Below, piece after piece: positions 30,001-39,155 of a DNA stretch of 64,000 nucleotides (the stretch's first letter is position 1; every line of letters begins with the position of its first letter). The stretch lies in the NCBI GenBank assembly GCA_963711065.1, contig CAVQCO010000001.1, positions 62,001 to 126,000 on the forward strand, written 5' to 3'. The position numbers and the translations under genes were made by a program. The notes beneath the pieces are model-generated. The model was not told the origin of the DNA and made no database searches. It saw only the letters and a list, made by a program, of their open reading frames with translations. The stretch comes from Bog-473 sp963711065. GTDB lineage: Bacteria > Actinomycetota > Acidimicrobiia > Acidimicrobiales > RAAP-2.

Positions 30001-33000
30001 CCAGCACCGTGTCGCCCCCCGCGATGGTGCCGCAGCTGCCGCCGATGCTCACCGTGACCGTGGCCCCGCCGTTGCTCGTGACCGGGCTGTAGTAGGTGCC
30101 GCACTGCGTCCCCGTCGAGACGTCTTCGACCGTGTAGGTGTTGCCGGTGCTGAACACCGTGCCGGTCGGTGCGGCCAGGGTGATGGTCGAGTAGTACGAC
30201 GCCAGCGCTCCTGCCGAGGAGGTGGTGAAGCGGACGTCGTAGGTGACGTTGGTCGCTCCGGCGGCCGTCGTCGAGAGGGTGGCCGATGGGCGAGCTCACC
30301 GCCTGCGCCGCCGTGATGGCGTACGTGTTGGTCTGGGCCGAGACGGTGTCCGAGGAGGTCGTGATGGTCAGGGCGTCGTTCGTCGACGTGGCCGTCGGGT
30401 TGGAGACCCCGCTGACCGAGACCAGGACGGTGTCGCCGCCCGGCGATGGTGCCGCAACCGCCTTCGTCACTGAACGTGACCGTGGCGCCGCCGTTGCTCG
30501 TCACCGGGCTGTAGTAGCCGCACTGGGACCCGGTCGTGAGGTCTTCGACCGTGTAAGAGCTGTCGGAGGTGAAGACCGTGCCCGCCGGGGCGGCCAGGGT
30601 GATCGTGGAGTAGTAGGGCGCCAGCGCCCCCGTCGACGAGGTCGTGAACGAGGTGGTGTAGGTGACGTTGGTGGCGCCGGCCGCCGACGTCGAGAGGGTG
30701 ACCTGTGCCGAGGTCACCGCCTGCGCCGCCGTGATGGCGTACGTGCCGGTCTGGGCGGAGAGGGTGTCCGACGAGGTCGTGACCGCGATGACGTCGCCCG
30801 TCGAGGTCGCCGTCGGGTTGGAGACCCCGCTGACCGTGACCAGCACCGTGTCGCCACCCGCGATAGTGCCGCAGCTGCCGCCGACGCTCACGGTGACCGT
30901 GGCCCCGCCGTTGCCCGTGACCGGGCTGGAGTAGGTGCCGCACAGCGTCCCCCTCGAGATGTCTTCGACTGTATAGGTGTCGCTGGAGCTGAAGAGGGTG
31001 CCGGCCGGTGCGGCCAGGGTGATGGTCGAGTAGTACGACGACAGCGCACCCGTCGGCGAGGTGGTGAACGAGGTGGAGTAGGTGACGTTGGTCGCGCCGG
31101 CCGCCTTCGTCGAGAGCGTGACCGTGGGCAGCTCACCGCCTGCGCCGCCGTGATGGCGTACGTGTTGGTCTGGGCCGAGACCGTGTCCGAGGAGGTCGTG
31201 ACGGTCAGTGCGTCGTTCGTCGACGTGGTCGCCGGGTTGGAGACGCCCGGTCGCCGTCACCAACACCACAGAGCCGCTCGCGATGCCACCGCAACCGCCG
31301 TCGTCGTCAAAGGTCACCGTGGCCCCGCCGTTGCTCGTCACGGCGTTGTAGTAATCGCACTGCTCCCCGGTCGTGACGTCGTCGATCCCGTAGGAGCTGT
31401 CGGACGTGAAGCTCGTGCCCGCCGGTGCGGCCAGGGTGATCGTCGAGTAGACCGGCGCCAGCGCCCCGGTCGAGGAGGTGGTGAACCGGACGTCGTAGGT
31501 GACGTTGGTGGCCCCGGCCGCCGTGGTCGACAGGGCCACCGACGGCGCGGCGACCGCCTTGGCCGCCGTGATGGCGTAGGGGTTGGTGTCGGCCGGGGTG
31601 GTGTCCGAGGAGGTCGTGACGGCCACGGTGTCACCGGTCGAGGGGGTCGTCGGGTTGGAGACCGCGCTGGCCGTGACCAGCACGGTGTCGCCGGCCCCGA
31701 TGCCACAGCCCACCGTCAGGGTAACGGTGGCCGCGCTATTGCTCGTGACCGCGTCGTAGTAGCCGCAATACGTGGACGTGGTGAGGTCTTCGATCGAGTA
31801 GGTGCTGCTCAGGCCGAACACCGTCCCCGACGGGGCGGCCAGGGAGATCGTCCCCGAGTCGGATGCCAGCGCGCCGGTCGACGAGGTGGTGAACGAGGTG
31901 GTGTAGGAGACGTTGGTGGCTCCGGCCGCGGTCGTCGAGAGGGTGACCAGCGGGGAGGCGACGGGCTGTGCCCCGCCCCCGATCGCGTAGCTGTTGGACT
32001 GGCCTGACACCGTGTCCGAGGAGGTCGAGACCGTCACGGTGTCATCCGACGAGGCCACCGTCGGGTTGGCGACCCCGCTCGCCGTCACCAGGACCGTGTC
32101 GCCGCCCCCGATCGTGCCGCAGCCGCCGTAGTCGCTCAGGGTGACGGTGGCCCCGCTGTTGCTCGTGACCACGTTGTACAGCCCGCACTGCGTCGCCGTC
32201 GTTAGGTCGTCGATCGTGTAGGTGTCGTTGGAGCTGAACACCGTGCCCGTCGGGGCGGCCAGGGTGATCGTCGAGTAGTACGGGGCCAGTGCCCCCGTGG
32301 GCGAGGTGGAGAAGCGGACGTCGTAGGTGACGTTCGTGGCTCCGGCGGTCGTCGTCGAAAGGGTGACCGATGGCGACGTCACCGCCTGCGCCGCCGTGAT
32401 GGCGTAGGTGTTCGTCAGGGCGGAGACGGTGTCCGAGGAGGTCGGTGACCATCACGGCGGCGCCCGTCACGGTCGAGGTCGGGTTGGAGACTCCGCCGAT
32501 CGTGACCAGCAGCGTGTCGCCACCCGCAATGGTGCCGCAGCCGGTGGTGGGGCTCAGGGTCACCGTTGCCCCGCCGTTGCTCGTGACCGCGTTGTAGTCC
32601 CCGCACTGGGTGCCGCCCTTGGTGACGTCCTGGATGCCGTACGAGGCGCTGGGACCGAAGTCCGTGCCCGCCGGGGCGGCCAGGGTGATCGTGGAGTCGT
32701 AGGGCGCCAGCCCGCCCGAGGACGAGGTGGTGAACGACGCCGTGTAGGTGACGTTGCTCGCTCCGGCATTCGTAGTCGAGAGGGTGACCAGCGGCGAGGC
32801 CACCGCCTGGGCCGCCGTGATGGCGTAGGTGCCGGTCTGGGCGGACAGGGTGTCCGAGGAGGTGGACACCGCCACGACGTCGGACGTCGACGTCGACGTC
32901 GGGTTGGTGACCGTGCTCGCCGTGATTAACACCGTGTCGCCGCCTGCGATGGTGCCACAGCCGGCGCTGATGCTCACGGTGACCGTGGCCCCGCCGTTGC

Positions 33001-35011
33001 CCGTGACCGGGCTGGAGTATTCACCGCACTGCGTCCCCGTGGTCACGTCCTCGATCGCATAGGAGCCGCTCGGGCCGAAGACGGTGCCCGCAGGCGCGGC
33101 CAGGGTGATCGTCGAGTAGTAGGGAGCGAGTGCTCCCGTAAGCGAGGTAGTGAAGCGGACGTCGTACGTGACGTTGGTCGCTGCGGCCGCCTTCGTCGTG
33201 AGGGTCACCGAGGGCGAGGTCACCGCCTGCGCCGCCGTGATGGCGTAGGTGTTGGTCTGGGCCGAGACGGTGTCCGAGGAGGTCGTGACGGTCACCGCGT
33301 CGCCCGTGGAGGTCGCGGCCGGGTTGGAGACGGCGCTGGCCGTGACCAGCACCGTGGCTCCGCCGTCGATGGTGCCGCATCCCGAGCTGACGTTCAAGGC
33401 GACCGTGGCCCCGCCGTTGCTCGTCGCCGCGCTGTACTCCCCACACTGTCCCCCCGTCGTGACGTCCTGGATCGTGTACGTGGTGTCGGAGGTGAACTCC
33501 GTCCCCGCCGGGGCGGCCAGGGTGATGGTCGAGTAGTAGGGGGCCAGCGCTCCGCTCGACGAGGTGGTGAAGCGGACGTTGTAGGTGACGTTGCTCGCTC
33601 CGGCCGCCTTCGTCGAGAGGGTGACGGACGGCGAGACCGGCGCCTGCGCCGCCGTGATGGCGTAGTCGCCGGTCTCTGTAGGCGTAGTGTCCGAGGAGGT
33701 CGAGACGCCCAGCGCCGTCGCTCGTCGAGGTTGCCGCCGGGTTGGTGACCGCGCTGACCGAGACCAGCACCGTGTCGCCGCCCGCGATGGTGCCACAGCT
33801 GCCGCCGAGGCTGACGGTGACCGTCGCCCCGCCGTTGCCCGTGACCGCGTTGTAGTACCCACACTGCGTTGCCCTGGTTTCGTCCTCGATCGTGTAGGTG
33901 CTGTTCGAGGTGAAATCCGTCCCCGTCGGGGCGGCCAGGGTGATGGTCGAGTAGTAGGGGGCCAGCGCCCCCGTCGGCGACGTGGTGAACGACGTTGTGT
34001 AGGTGACGTTGGTCGCTCCGGCCGCCGGCGTCGACAGGTTGACCGTGGGCGTGCTCACCGCCTGGGGCGCCGTGATGGCGTAGGTGTTGGTCTGGGCCGA
34101 CGCGGTGTCAGAGGAGGTCGTGACGGTCATGGCGTCATCCGGCGAGGTCGTGGCCGGGTTGGTGACCGCGGTGCCCGTGACGAGGACGGTGTCGCCGTTT
34201 GCAATGGTGCATCCACCGCCGTCGTTCAGCGTGACCGCCGCCCCGCCGTCGCTCGTGACCGCGTTGTAGTAGCCGCACTGGGTCGCCGTCGTGACGTCCT
34301 CGATCGTGTACGAACTGCCGGAGGTGAAGTCCGTGCCGGCCGGGGCGGCCAGGGTCACTGTCGAGTAGTTCGGCGCCAGCGCCCCCGTCGACGAGGTGGT
34401 GAAGCGCACGTCGTAACTGACGTTCGTCGCCCCGGCGGCGCTCGTCGAGAGATGGACCGACGGCGCCGTCACGGCCTGAGCCGCCGTGATGGCGTAGGCG
34501 TTGGTCTGGGACGGCGTCGTGTCCGAGGAGGTCGAGACGGCCACGGTGTTGCCCGTCGAGGTCGTGGTCGGGTTGGAAACCGTGGTGGCCGTGACCAGCA
34601 CGCTGTCTCCCGCTGCGATGGCACAAGCGCCGGTCAGGGTGACGGTATCCCCGCCGTTGCTCGTGACCCAATGTCCAAACCGCACTGCGTCCCCGTGGTG
34701 ACGTCTTCGATCGTGTAGGAGCCGCCCGAACTGAAGACGGTCCCCGGAGCGGCGGCCAGACTGATCGTCCCCGAACCGGCGGCCAATGCACCCGATGACG
34801 AGGTGGCGAACGACACGGTGTAGGTGACGTTGGTCGCGCCGGCCGCCGTCGTCGAAAGGGTGACCGATGGCGAGGCGACCGACGTACCCAGCGCATGGGC
34901 GGGATCAGCGTTGAACAGGAGTGCTGCTCCAAACGACGTGAAGCCCGCCAGAACCATGGCGATGCTTGCCACGACACGCGTAAAGCGACGACCGATCCCC
35001 AAACGCCCCAT
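24045..35011 (-). CDS. Giant secreted repeat protein (frame-broken in the assembly)
   Basis: Coding signal for a protein of about 3,650 aa. The ATG at 35009-35011 follows AAAGGGG. Residues 1-38 form a signal peptide (RRFTRVV, hydrophobic core, cut after PAHA). Then come 18 tandem units of about 139 aa, 7 Ig-like units of about 119 aa, an Ig-like module with GTYYWQASYSGDVNN, and a C-terminal domain containing CQTGQTCSGTV, ending at 24045. There is no LPXTG anchor and no C-terminal membrane helix. It should be exported and may act as a stalk, adhesin or surface layer. Breaks occur near 34680, 33715, 32440, 31250, 31130, 30440, 30290 and 29660, and more densely towards 25300, at least 15 in all. 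Single-copy intactness must be tested by resequencing. Confidence 0.75.
24880..27380 (-). repeat. Seven Ig-like tandem repeats, period about 357 bases
   Basis: The codons for PEGTVTLYYGTTP recur at about 25099, 25453, 25820, 26179, 26533, 26891 and 27249, a spacing of about 358 bases (119 aa). Each unit reads TSLNAVTSPITYGSE, then FSGTVTGQSGDGYPEG, then LCSETLP, then VGTYSSVDAVFSPGG, ending in TPTQSFTV. This is the layout of bacterial Ig-like domains. Nucleotide identity between units is very high, which suggests recent amplification or homogenisation. Confidence 0.85.
27385..34895 (-). repeat. Eighteen tandem repeats, period about 417 bases
   Basis: The codons for YAITAAQA or a variant recur at about 27385, 27802, 28217, 28632, 29048, 29470, 29888, 30309, 30727, 31146, 31563, 31980, 32392, 32812, 33232, 33650, 34068 and 34480. 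A typical unit is VTLSTTAAGATNVTY, GALAPYYSTITLAAP, GTVFSSSGSYTIEDVTT, QCGYYNAVTSNGGATVT, GCGTIAGGDTVLVTA, SGVSNPTATS and STSSDT. Nearly every unit keeps one QCG and one GC(G/T)IA cysteine, suggesting a disulfide in each domain after export. Confidence 0.85.
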
Positions 35012-35758
35012 CGGAGATACCCCTTTCGGCCGGGATCTCCCGGCCCTCCTGGTGCCCCCTCGGCATGGAACGGTCCCCACGCGACGCCTCTGGCCTGCCA
35101 ATGACCAGTGAAGCTCACCCTACGGACTGCCTCGAGGGAATGCAACAGGCATTACAAATATGTAAGCCGGCGTTCACGCGACCGCCACGGACCGAATCGG
35201 GCTCACGAGAAGTCCGTGCGTTGGAGCACGTTTGCCCTGGTATGGCGGGGGATCGGATAGTGCAGGTCGATGGGACAATCGTCGTCACACAGGGTCACGA
35301 GCCGTGCCGGCTGGGTCGGGTCACCAACGACGTCCACCTCCATGACAACGGGATCCAATGCACCTACGGGACGCACTGCTCTCGGTCCGCCCGGCCCTTC
35401 GCCGAAACGCTGAGCGGCGTTGTGCGTGCGGCGGGAGCGACACGCCCGTCGGACATCCCGTCGACCCCCGTGTCCGCCGCGCCATGAGGTGGACCGTGTG
35501 AACAACCGGAGGTCACGGCGGTGTTAACACCCGGAGGTTCACGGCGGTGTTAACACCCGGAGGTCACGGCGGTGTTAACACCTCGTCGGCGCAGGGCCGG
35601 CCGACGCCACGACAATCGGCAGAGCGTCCCCACTTCCCCCTGCCCCGTGCACGCCGGCGGCGTTGTGCACCACTGTCCGCGTCCGGCCGATGGGCGGCAG
35701 GCGCTCCGTGACGTCGCGGCGACAGAGCCGGCTGACGTCACGGTTTCCTCCCGGACGT
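35012..35758. other. 747-base gap between the repeat protein and the mycofactocin-linked genes
   Basis: No convincing gene is present. The stretch holds an A+T-rich inverted repeat TTACAAATATGTAA at 35152-35165, about 140 bases upstream of the repeat-protein start and a candidate promoter or operator region for it, and the three iterons at 35506-35582. The remaining sequence shows only short frames without motifs. Confidence 0.4.
35506..35582. repeat. Three iterons with palindrome GGTGTTAACACC
   Basis: Three near-identical direct repeats of 25-26 bases start at 35506, 35531 and 35557. Each ends in the perfect 12-base palindrome GGTGTTAACACC (35520-35531, 35546-35557 and 35571-35582). The regular spacing of about 2.5 helical turns suits cooperative binding of a dimeric protein. 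The iterons lie between the end of the UBP zinc-finger gene and the start of the repeat-protein gene. Confidence 0.7.
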
Positions 35759-36026
35759 CTAGCCCGGCTCCATGGCGAGCTCGTCGACGTAGCACCAGAT
35801 CCAGTCCTCGCCGGGCTGGAAGGACTGGATGAGCGGATGGCCCGACTGGTGGAAGTGCGCCGTGGCGTGCCGGTTGGGTGACGAGTCGCAGCAGTTCACC
35901 TCGCCGCACGACAGGCACAGCCGCAGGTGGACCCACGGTGCCGCCGATGGCCATGCAGGCGCCGCAGCCCTGCGGCGTCTGCGGCTCCACGTCGGCGATC
36001 TGGTCCAGATGCGTGCACTCGGCCAT
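35759..36026 (-). CDS. UBP-type zinc-finger protein (one frame break)
   Basis: About 89 codons from an ATG at 36026. The N-terminus TPQGCGACMAIGG and the later CLSCGEVNCCDSSPNRHATAH plus FHQSGHP give the Cys/His set of the ZnF-UBP fold, and GEDWIWCYVDE is the usual C-terminal signature. An extra G near 35936 shifts the frame inside the strand before the second cysteine pair. Bacterial members are small cytoplasmic proteins of unknown role; eukaryotic ones bind ubiquitin C-termini. It ends the minus-strand mycofactocin run, 26 bases after the SDR. Confidence 0.75.
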
Positions 36027-36052
36027 GGCGGTCCTCCTCGTTCTCCGATCGT

Positions 36053-36841
36053 CTACGACGTCGTCATGCCGCCGTCGACGGGCAGCGCGGCGCCGGTCAC
36101 GCCGCCCGAGTCCGGGCCGCACAGCCAGGCGATGAGCGCCGCCGGCTCCGCCGGCTCGAGCAGGCGCTCCACCAGCTGGTGCGCGGCGAACTCCTCGGCC
36201 GAGGCGCAGGCCGTAGACGGCGGCCGACGCGTCGAGCATCGGGCCGCGGGTCGAGCCGGGGCACACCGCGTTGGCGGTGATGCCGGTGCCGGCCAGGTCG
36301 GCGGCCAGCGAGCGCACGAGCCCGATGACCGCGTGCTTCGACGCGCTGTACGCGCTGAGGCGGCGCAGCCCCAGCAGGCCGGCCGCCGACGCCACGGCCA
36401 CGAACCGGCCCTGGCGCGGCTGCGGGCGCGTCGAGCAGCGCCGGCACGGCGGCCGCCGCCAGGTGGCGCACGCCGTTGACGTTGACGTCGAACAGCACGT
36501 CCCACTGGGCGTCGGGCGTCTCCCACAGCGGCGGGCCGCCGCTGATGACGCCGGCCACGGCGACGGCGGCCTGCAGGCCCCCGAAGTGCGTGACGGCCTC
36601 GTCCACCGCGGCCCGCATGTCCGACGCGGCTCCGCACGTCGCCGACCACCGTGCGCACGGCGGCGCCGTGGCGGGCGGCCACCTCCTCGAGGTCGGCCTT
36701 GGTGGCCAGCGGGTAGTCGAGGGCCGGGTCGTCGGCGCAGCGGTCGACGGCCACGACCTGCCACCCGGCAGCCACCAGCGCGTCGACCGTGGCCGCGCCG
36801 ATGCCGCGGGCGGCGCCGGTGACGACGGCGGCCGGGCTCAC
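36053..36841 (-). CDS. Mycofactocin-coupled SDR oxidoreductase (frame-broken)
   Basis: About 262 codons of a short-chain dehydrogenase. Visible are the cofactor motif TGAARGIGAAT, the unusual ALDYPLATKADLEE segment where most SDRs read through to a second strand, VNVNGVRH, the catalytic YSASKHA (Tyr and Lys), PGSTRGPML and the C-terminal GGMTTS. These features fit the SDR subfamily that travels with mycofactocin genes and is thought to use NAD that does not exchange freely and is reoxidised by mycofactocin. Start GTG at 36841 overlaps the presumed mftE stop (GTGA). Frame changes occur near 36640, 36425 and 36200. Confidence 0.78.
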   Translation of the reverse strand: MSPAAVVTGAARGIGAATVDALVAAGWQVVAVDRCADDPALDYPLATKADLEEVAARHGAAVRTVVGDVRSRVGHAGRGGRGRHALRGPAGRRRRGRRHQRRPAAVGDARRPVGRAVRRQRQRRAPPGGGRRAGAARRARSRARAGSWPWRRRPACWGCAASARTARRSTRSSGSCARWPPTWPAPASPPTRCAPARPAARCSTRRPPSTACASAEEFAAHQLVERLLEPAEPAALIAWLCGPDSGGVTGAALPVDGGMTTS

Positions 36842-37532
36842 GCGGTCGGACCAGCGCGCCGCCACGGCGCGCCGCCAGGTCGCGCACGAGGCGCGTCGAG
36901 GAGCGCCCTGCCCTCGTCGGCGCTCGCACCCGCGGGGTCACCCAGCACGCCGTTGGACGATACCGGCCGCACCCCTTCGGCGCGCAGACGGGGCAGCAGG
37001 TCGCTCGAGCGGCTCGGTGCACCCGGCCTCGGCCAGCTCGAGCCGCACGGCGCCGGGGTCGATGGCCAGCATCAGCGACGTCTCGGTCCGCCCGGCGTGC
37101 GCGTCGCCGCCCGGCGATGCGCGGCGCGCCAGACCAGCACGTCGTCGCCCTCGGCCGCGGCAGCGCGCCTCGCAGCAGCGACAGCGCCTCCTCGTTGCCG
37201 CCGTGCGCGCTGACGAGCACCACGCCGGCGAACGAGCGGCGGGCCGAGCGCACCAGCTCGACGAGGAGGTCGGCCAGCACCTCGTGGCCGACGAGGAGCG
37301 TGCCCGGGAAGCCGGCGTGCTCGCCGCTGGCCCCGTAGGCGACGGCGCGGCGCCACCGCGACGCCCGCACAGCGGGCCGCGAGCCCCGCGGCCAGCGCCA
37401 CCGCGATGCGGGTGTCGGTGTCGAGCGGCAGGTGGGGCCCGTGCTGCTCGAGGGAGCCGAGCGGCACGGCCAGGACGCGTGCGCCCGCCGGTCGCCTCCA
37501 CCTGGGGCCAGGTGGCGCCGGCCGAGCTCCAC
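36838..37532 (-). CDS. mftE: MftE, mycofactocin precursor peptidase (frame-broken)
   Basis: Creatininase-family metallopeptidase. Recognisable blocks in order are VPLGSLEQHGPHLPLDTD (metal His and Asp), YGASGEHAGFPGTLLVG, VLVSAHGGNEEAL and a TETSLMLAIDPGAVR block. These are the metal-binding signatures of MftE, which cleaves the C-terminal Val-Tyr-derived unit from the MftC-modified MftA peptide. The likely start is GTG at 37532 (VELGRR), touching the end of mftC, and the end overlaps the SDR start. Frame changes are seen near 37475, 37350, 37170, 37110 and 37005, so the exact length (about 230 aa) is inferred. Confidence 0.75.
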
Positions 37533-37537
37533 GCGGC

Positions 37538-38704
37538 TCAGGCGCGCGCCGGCGAACGGAAGCGGACGGGCGTCGGGCACCGGGACCGGGCTCCCGTCCC
37601 GGTCGACCTTGGAGTGGCCGAGGACCGAGCGGCGGCCGCTCGCCGAGCGCCGCCAGCGCCGCCTCGCCGTGGCCGTGCACGCATTCGGGGTCGGGCCCGT
37701 CGAGCGGCAGGCCGGTGAAGAACTTGGCCGCCATGCACCCGCCGCGGCAGGCGTCGAAGGAGCCGCACGAGGCGCAGGCGCCGGCGCTCTGCGGCTCGCG
37801 CAGCGACGGCGAAGAGCGCCGACTCGCGCCACACGACCGGGAAGCCGCCGGGCTCGCGCACGTTGCCGGCGAGGAACTGGCGGTCGATGACGAACGGGCA
37901 GGCGTAGACGTCGCCGACGGGGTCGATGAGGCACACGACCCGGCCTGCGCCGCAGAGGTTGAGCCCGTCGAGCGGCTCGCCGAGGGCGGAGAGGTGGAAG
38001 AAGGAGTCGCCGGTGAGCACGCCGGGGCGCTCGACCAGCCAGTGGTAGAGCGCGCGCTGCTGCGCCGCCGTCGGGTGCAGGGCGTCCCAGGTGTCGACGG
38101 CGCGGCCCGAGGGGCGCAGCCGGGTCAGGCGCAGCTGCGCGCCGTAGGAGTCCGCGAGCGCGGCCAGCGCGTCGAGCTCCCCGACGTTCTGGCGCGTCAC
38201 GACCACGCTGATCTTGAAGGGGCCGAAGCCGGCCGCGGCGAGGTTGTCCATGGCCTGCCGGGCGGCGGCGAACGAGCCCTCGCCGCGCACCGCGTCGTTG
38301 GTGGCGGCCGTCGCCCCGTCGATGCTGATCTGCACGTCGAGGTAGTCGAGGTCGGCGAGTTGGCGGGCGCGCTCGGGCGTGAGCCGGGTCCCGTTGGTCG
38401 AGAACTTGACCCCGACCCTGCGTTCGACGGCGTAGGCGACGAGGTCGAAGAAGTCCGGCCGCAGCATGGGCTCGCCCCCGCCGATGTTGACGTAGAAGAC
38501 CTTCATGTCGACCAGGTCGTCGACGATGCGCGCGGGCCTCGGCCGGGCGTCAGCTCGCCGGGGTCACGGCGTCCCGAGGAGCTGAGGCAGTGCACGCAGG
38601 CCAGGTTGCAGGCGTAGGTGAGCTCCCAGGTCAGGCAGATCGGGCGCGTCGAGCCCGCGGGTGAACTGCTCCTTCAGCGGGAGGGGTGCCGTGTCAGCGG
38701 GCAT
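37538..38704 (-). CDS. mftC: MftC, mycofactocin radical SAM maturase (frame-broken)
   Basis: About 390 codons. The radical SAM cluster motif CNLACVHC (CxxxCxxC) is encoded near 38590-38610, followed by YVNIGGGEPMLRPDFF (SAM-binding GGE), ISIDGATAATNDAVRG and a SPASM-like region with CGAGRVVCLIDPVGDVYACP and CMAAKFFTGLPLDGPDP. MftC decarboxylates the C-terminal Tyr of MftA and then forms a Val-Tyr crosslink. Start ATG at 38704 overlaps the mftB stop. Frame changes near 38643, 38535, 37800 and 37630 interrupt it. The exact stop is uncertain, between about 37510 and 37540. Confidence 0.85.
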
Positions 38705-38981
38705 CGATCACCTCGGACGTGGCCAGCCGGGCCAGGGCCCGCTCGTAGGCGGCGCGCTGGGCCTCGGGCACGAGCGCCGCGATCGCCGCCGCCGCGCTCG
38801 GGTACTCGTCCAGCGCCGAGACCAGCTCGACCAGCAAGCGGGACTTGAGGAAGACGAGCCGCCGGTTGCCGTAGTGGTAGGCGAGCGCGCCGAACGACTC
38901 GTCGCGCAGCGCGACCTGTGGGTTGAGCCGCCACGCCTGCCCGGTTGCGAAGGCGGACCCGGCGGGCCGCGCCTCGGTCAC
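38694..38981 (-). CDS. mftB: MftB, mycofactocin peptide chaperone
   Basis: A 95-aa intact frame. It has the RiPP-recognition-like (PqqD-fold) features of MftB: WRLNPQVALRDESFGALAY, YGNRRLVFLKS and a C-terminal helical part. MftB binds MftA and delivers it to MftC. The start is GTG 38981 or TTG 38987; the latter overlaps the mftA stop codon, implying translational coupling. Its stop at 38694-38696 lies inside the start of mftC. Confidence 0.88.
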   Translation of the reverse strand: MTEARPAGSAFATGQAWRLNPQVALRDESFGALAYHYGNRRLVFLKSRLLVELVSALDEYPSAAAAIAALVPEAQRAAYERALARLATSEVIDAR

Positions 38982-38983
38982 GC

Positions 38984-39094
38984 TCAATAGACGCCGCACA
39001 TCCCGTCGATGGAGACCTCCTCGACCAGGAGCTCGTCGACGTCCTCCTCGGACAGCTCCTCGACGTCCTGGGTGTCTCGATCCTCTGCCAGCAT
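38984..39094 (-). CDS. mftA: MftA, mycofactocin precursor peptide (36 aa)
   Basis: A 36-residue acidic peptide starting with ATG at 39094 after an AGAGGAGG ribosome-binding site. It ends in IDGMCGVY, the invariant tail of MftA; the final Val and Tyr become the mycofactocin core. The leader is glutamate- and aspartate-rich (EELSEEDVDELLVEEV), as usual. It is the first gene of the minus-strand mft run and is divergent from mftF, with 61 bases between the two starts. Confidence 0.95.
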   Translation of the reverse strand: MLAEDRDTQDVEELSEEDVDELLVEEVSIDGMCGVY

Positions 39095-39155
39095 CTCGAC
39101 CTCCTCTGGGCAAAGGCCCAGCCTATCCCCGGCCCCGGACTGCCAAGATTGGGCG

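Noticed and set aside
30286..32007. A 573-codon plus-strand open frame in the repeat array
   Set aside because: It is antisense to the repeat units and repeats with the same 417-base period; it has no start context or motif.
24880..34895. Possible CRISPR array because of many regular repeats
   Set aside because: The period is 357 or 417 bases, the repeats code for protein domains without unique spacers, and no cas gene is present.
35065..35487. A 140-codon plus-strand frame and an overlapping 100-codon minus-strand frame
   Set aside because: Neither has a ribosome-binding site, leaderless -10 or family motif, and they overlap each other.
35506..35582. CRISPR or plasmid-type replication origin at the three iterons
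   Set aside because: Only three copies, no spacers, and no rep, par or cas gene nearby; an operator is simpler.
35550..37934. A 794-codon minus-strand frame spanning the SDR and mftE region
   Set aside because: It joins pieces of three genes through the wrong frame; conserved blocks appear only where indels bring them into this frame.
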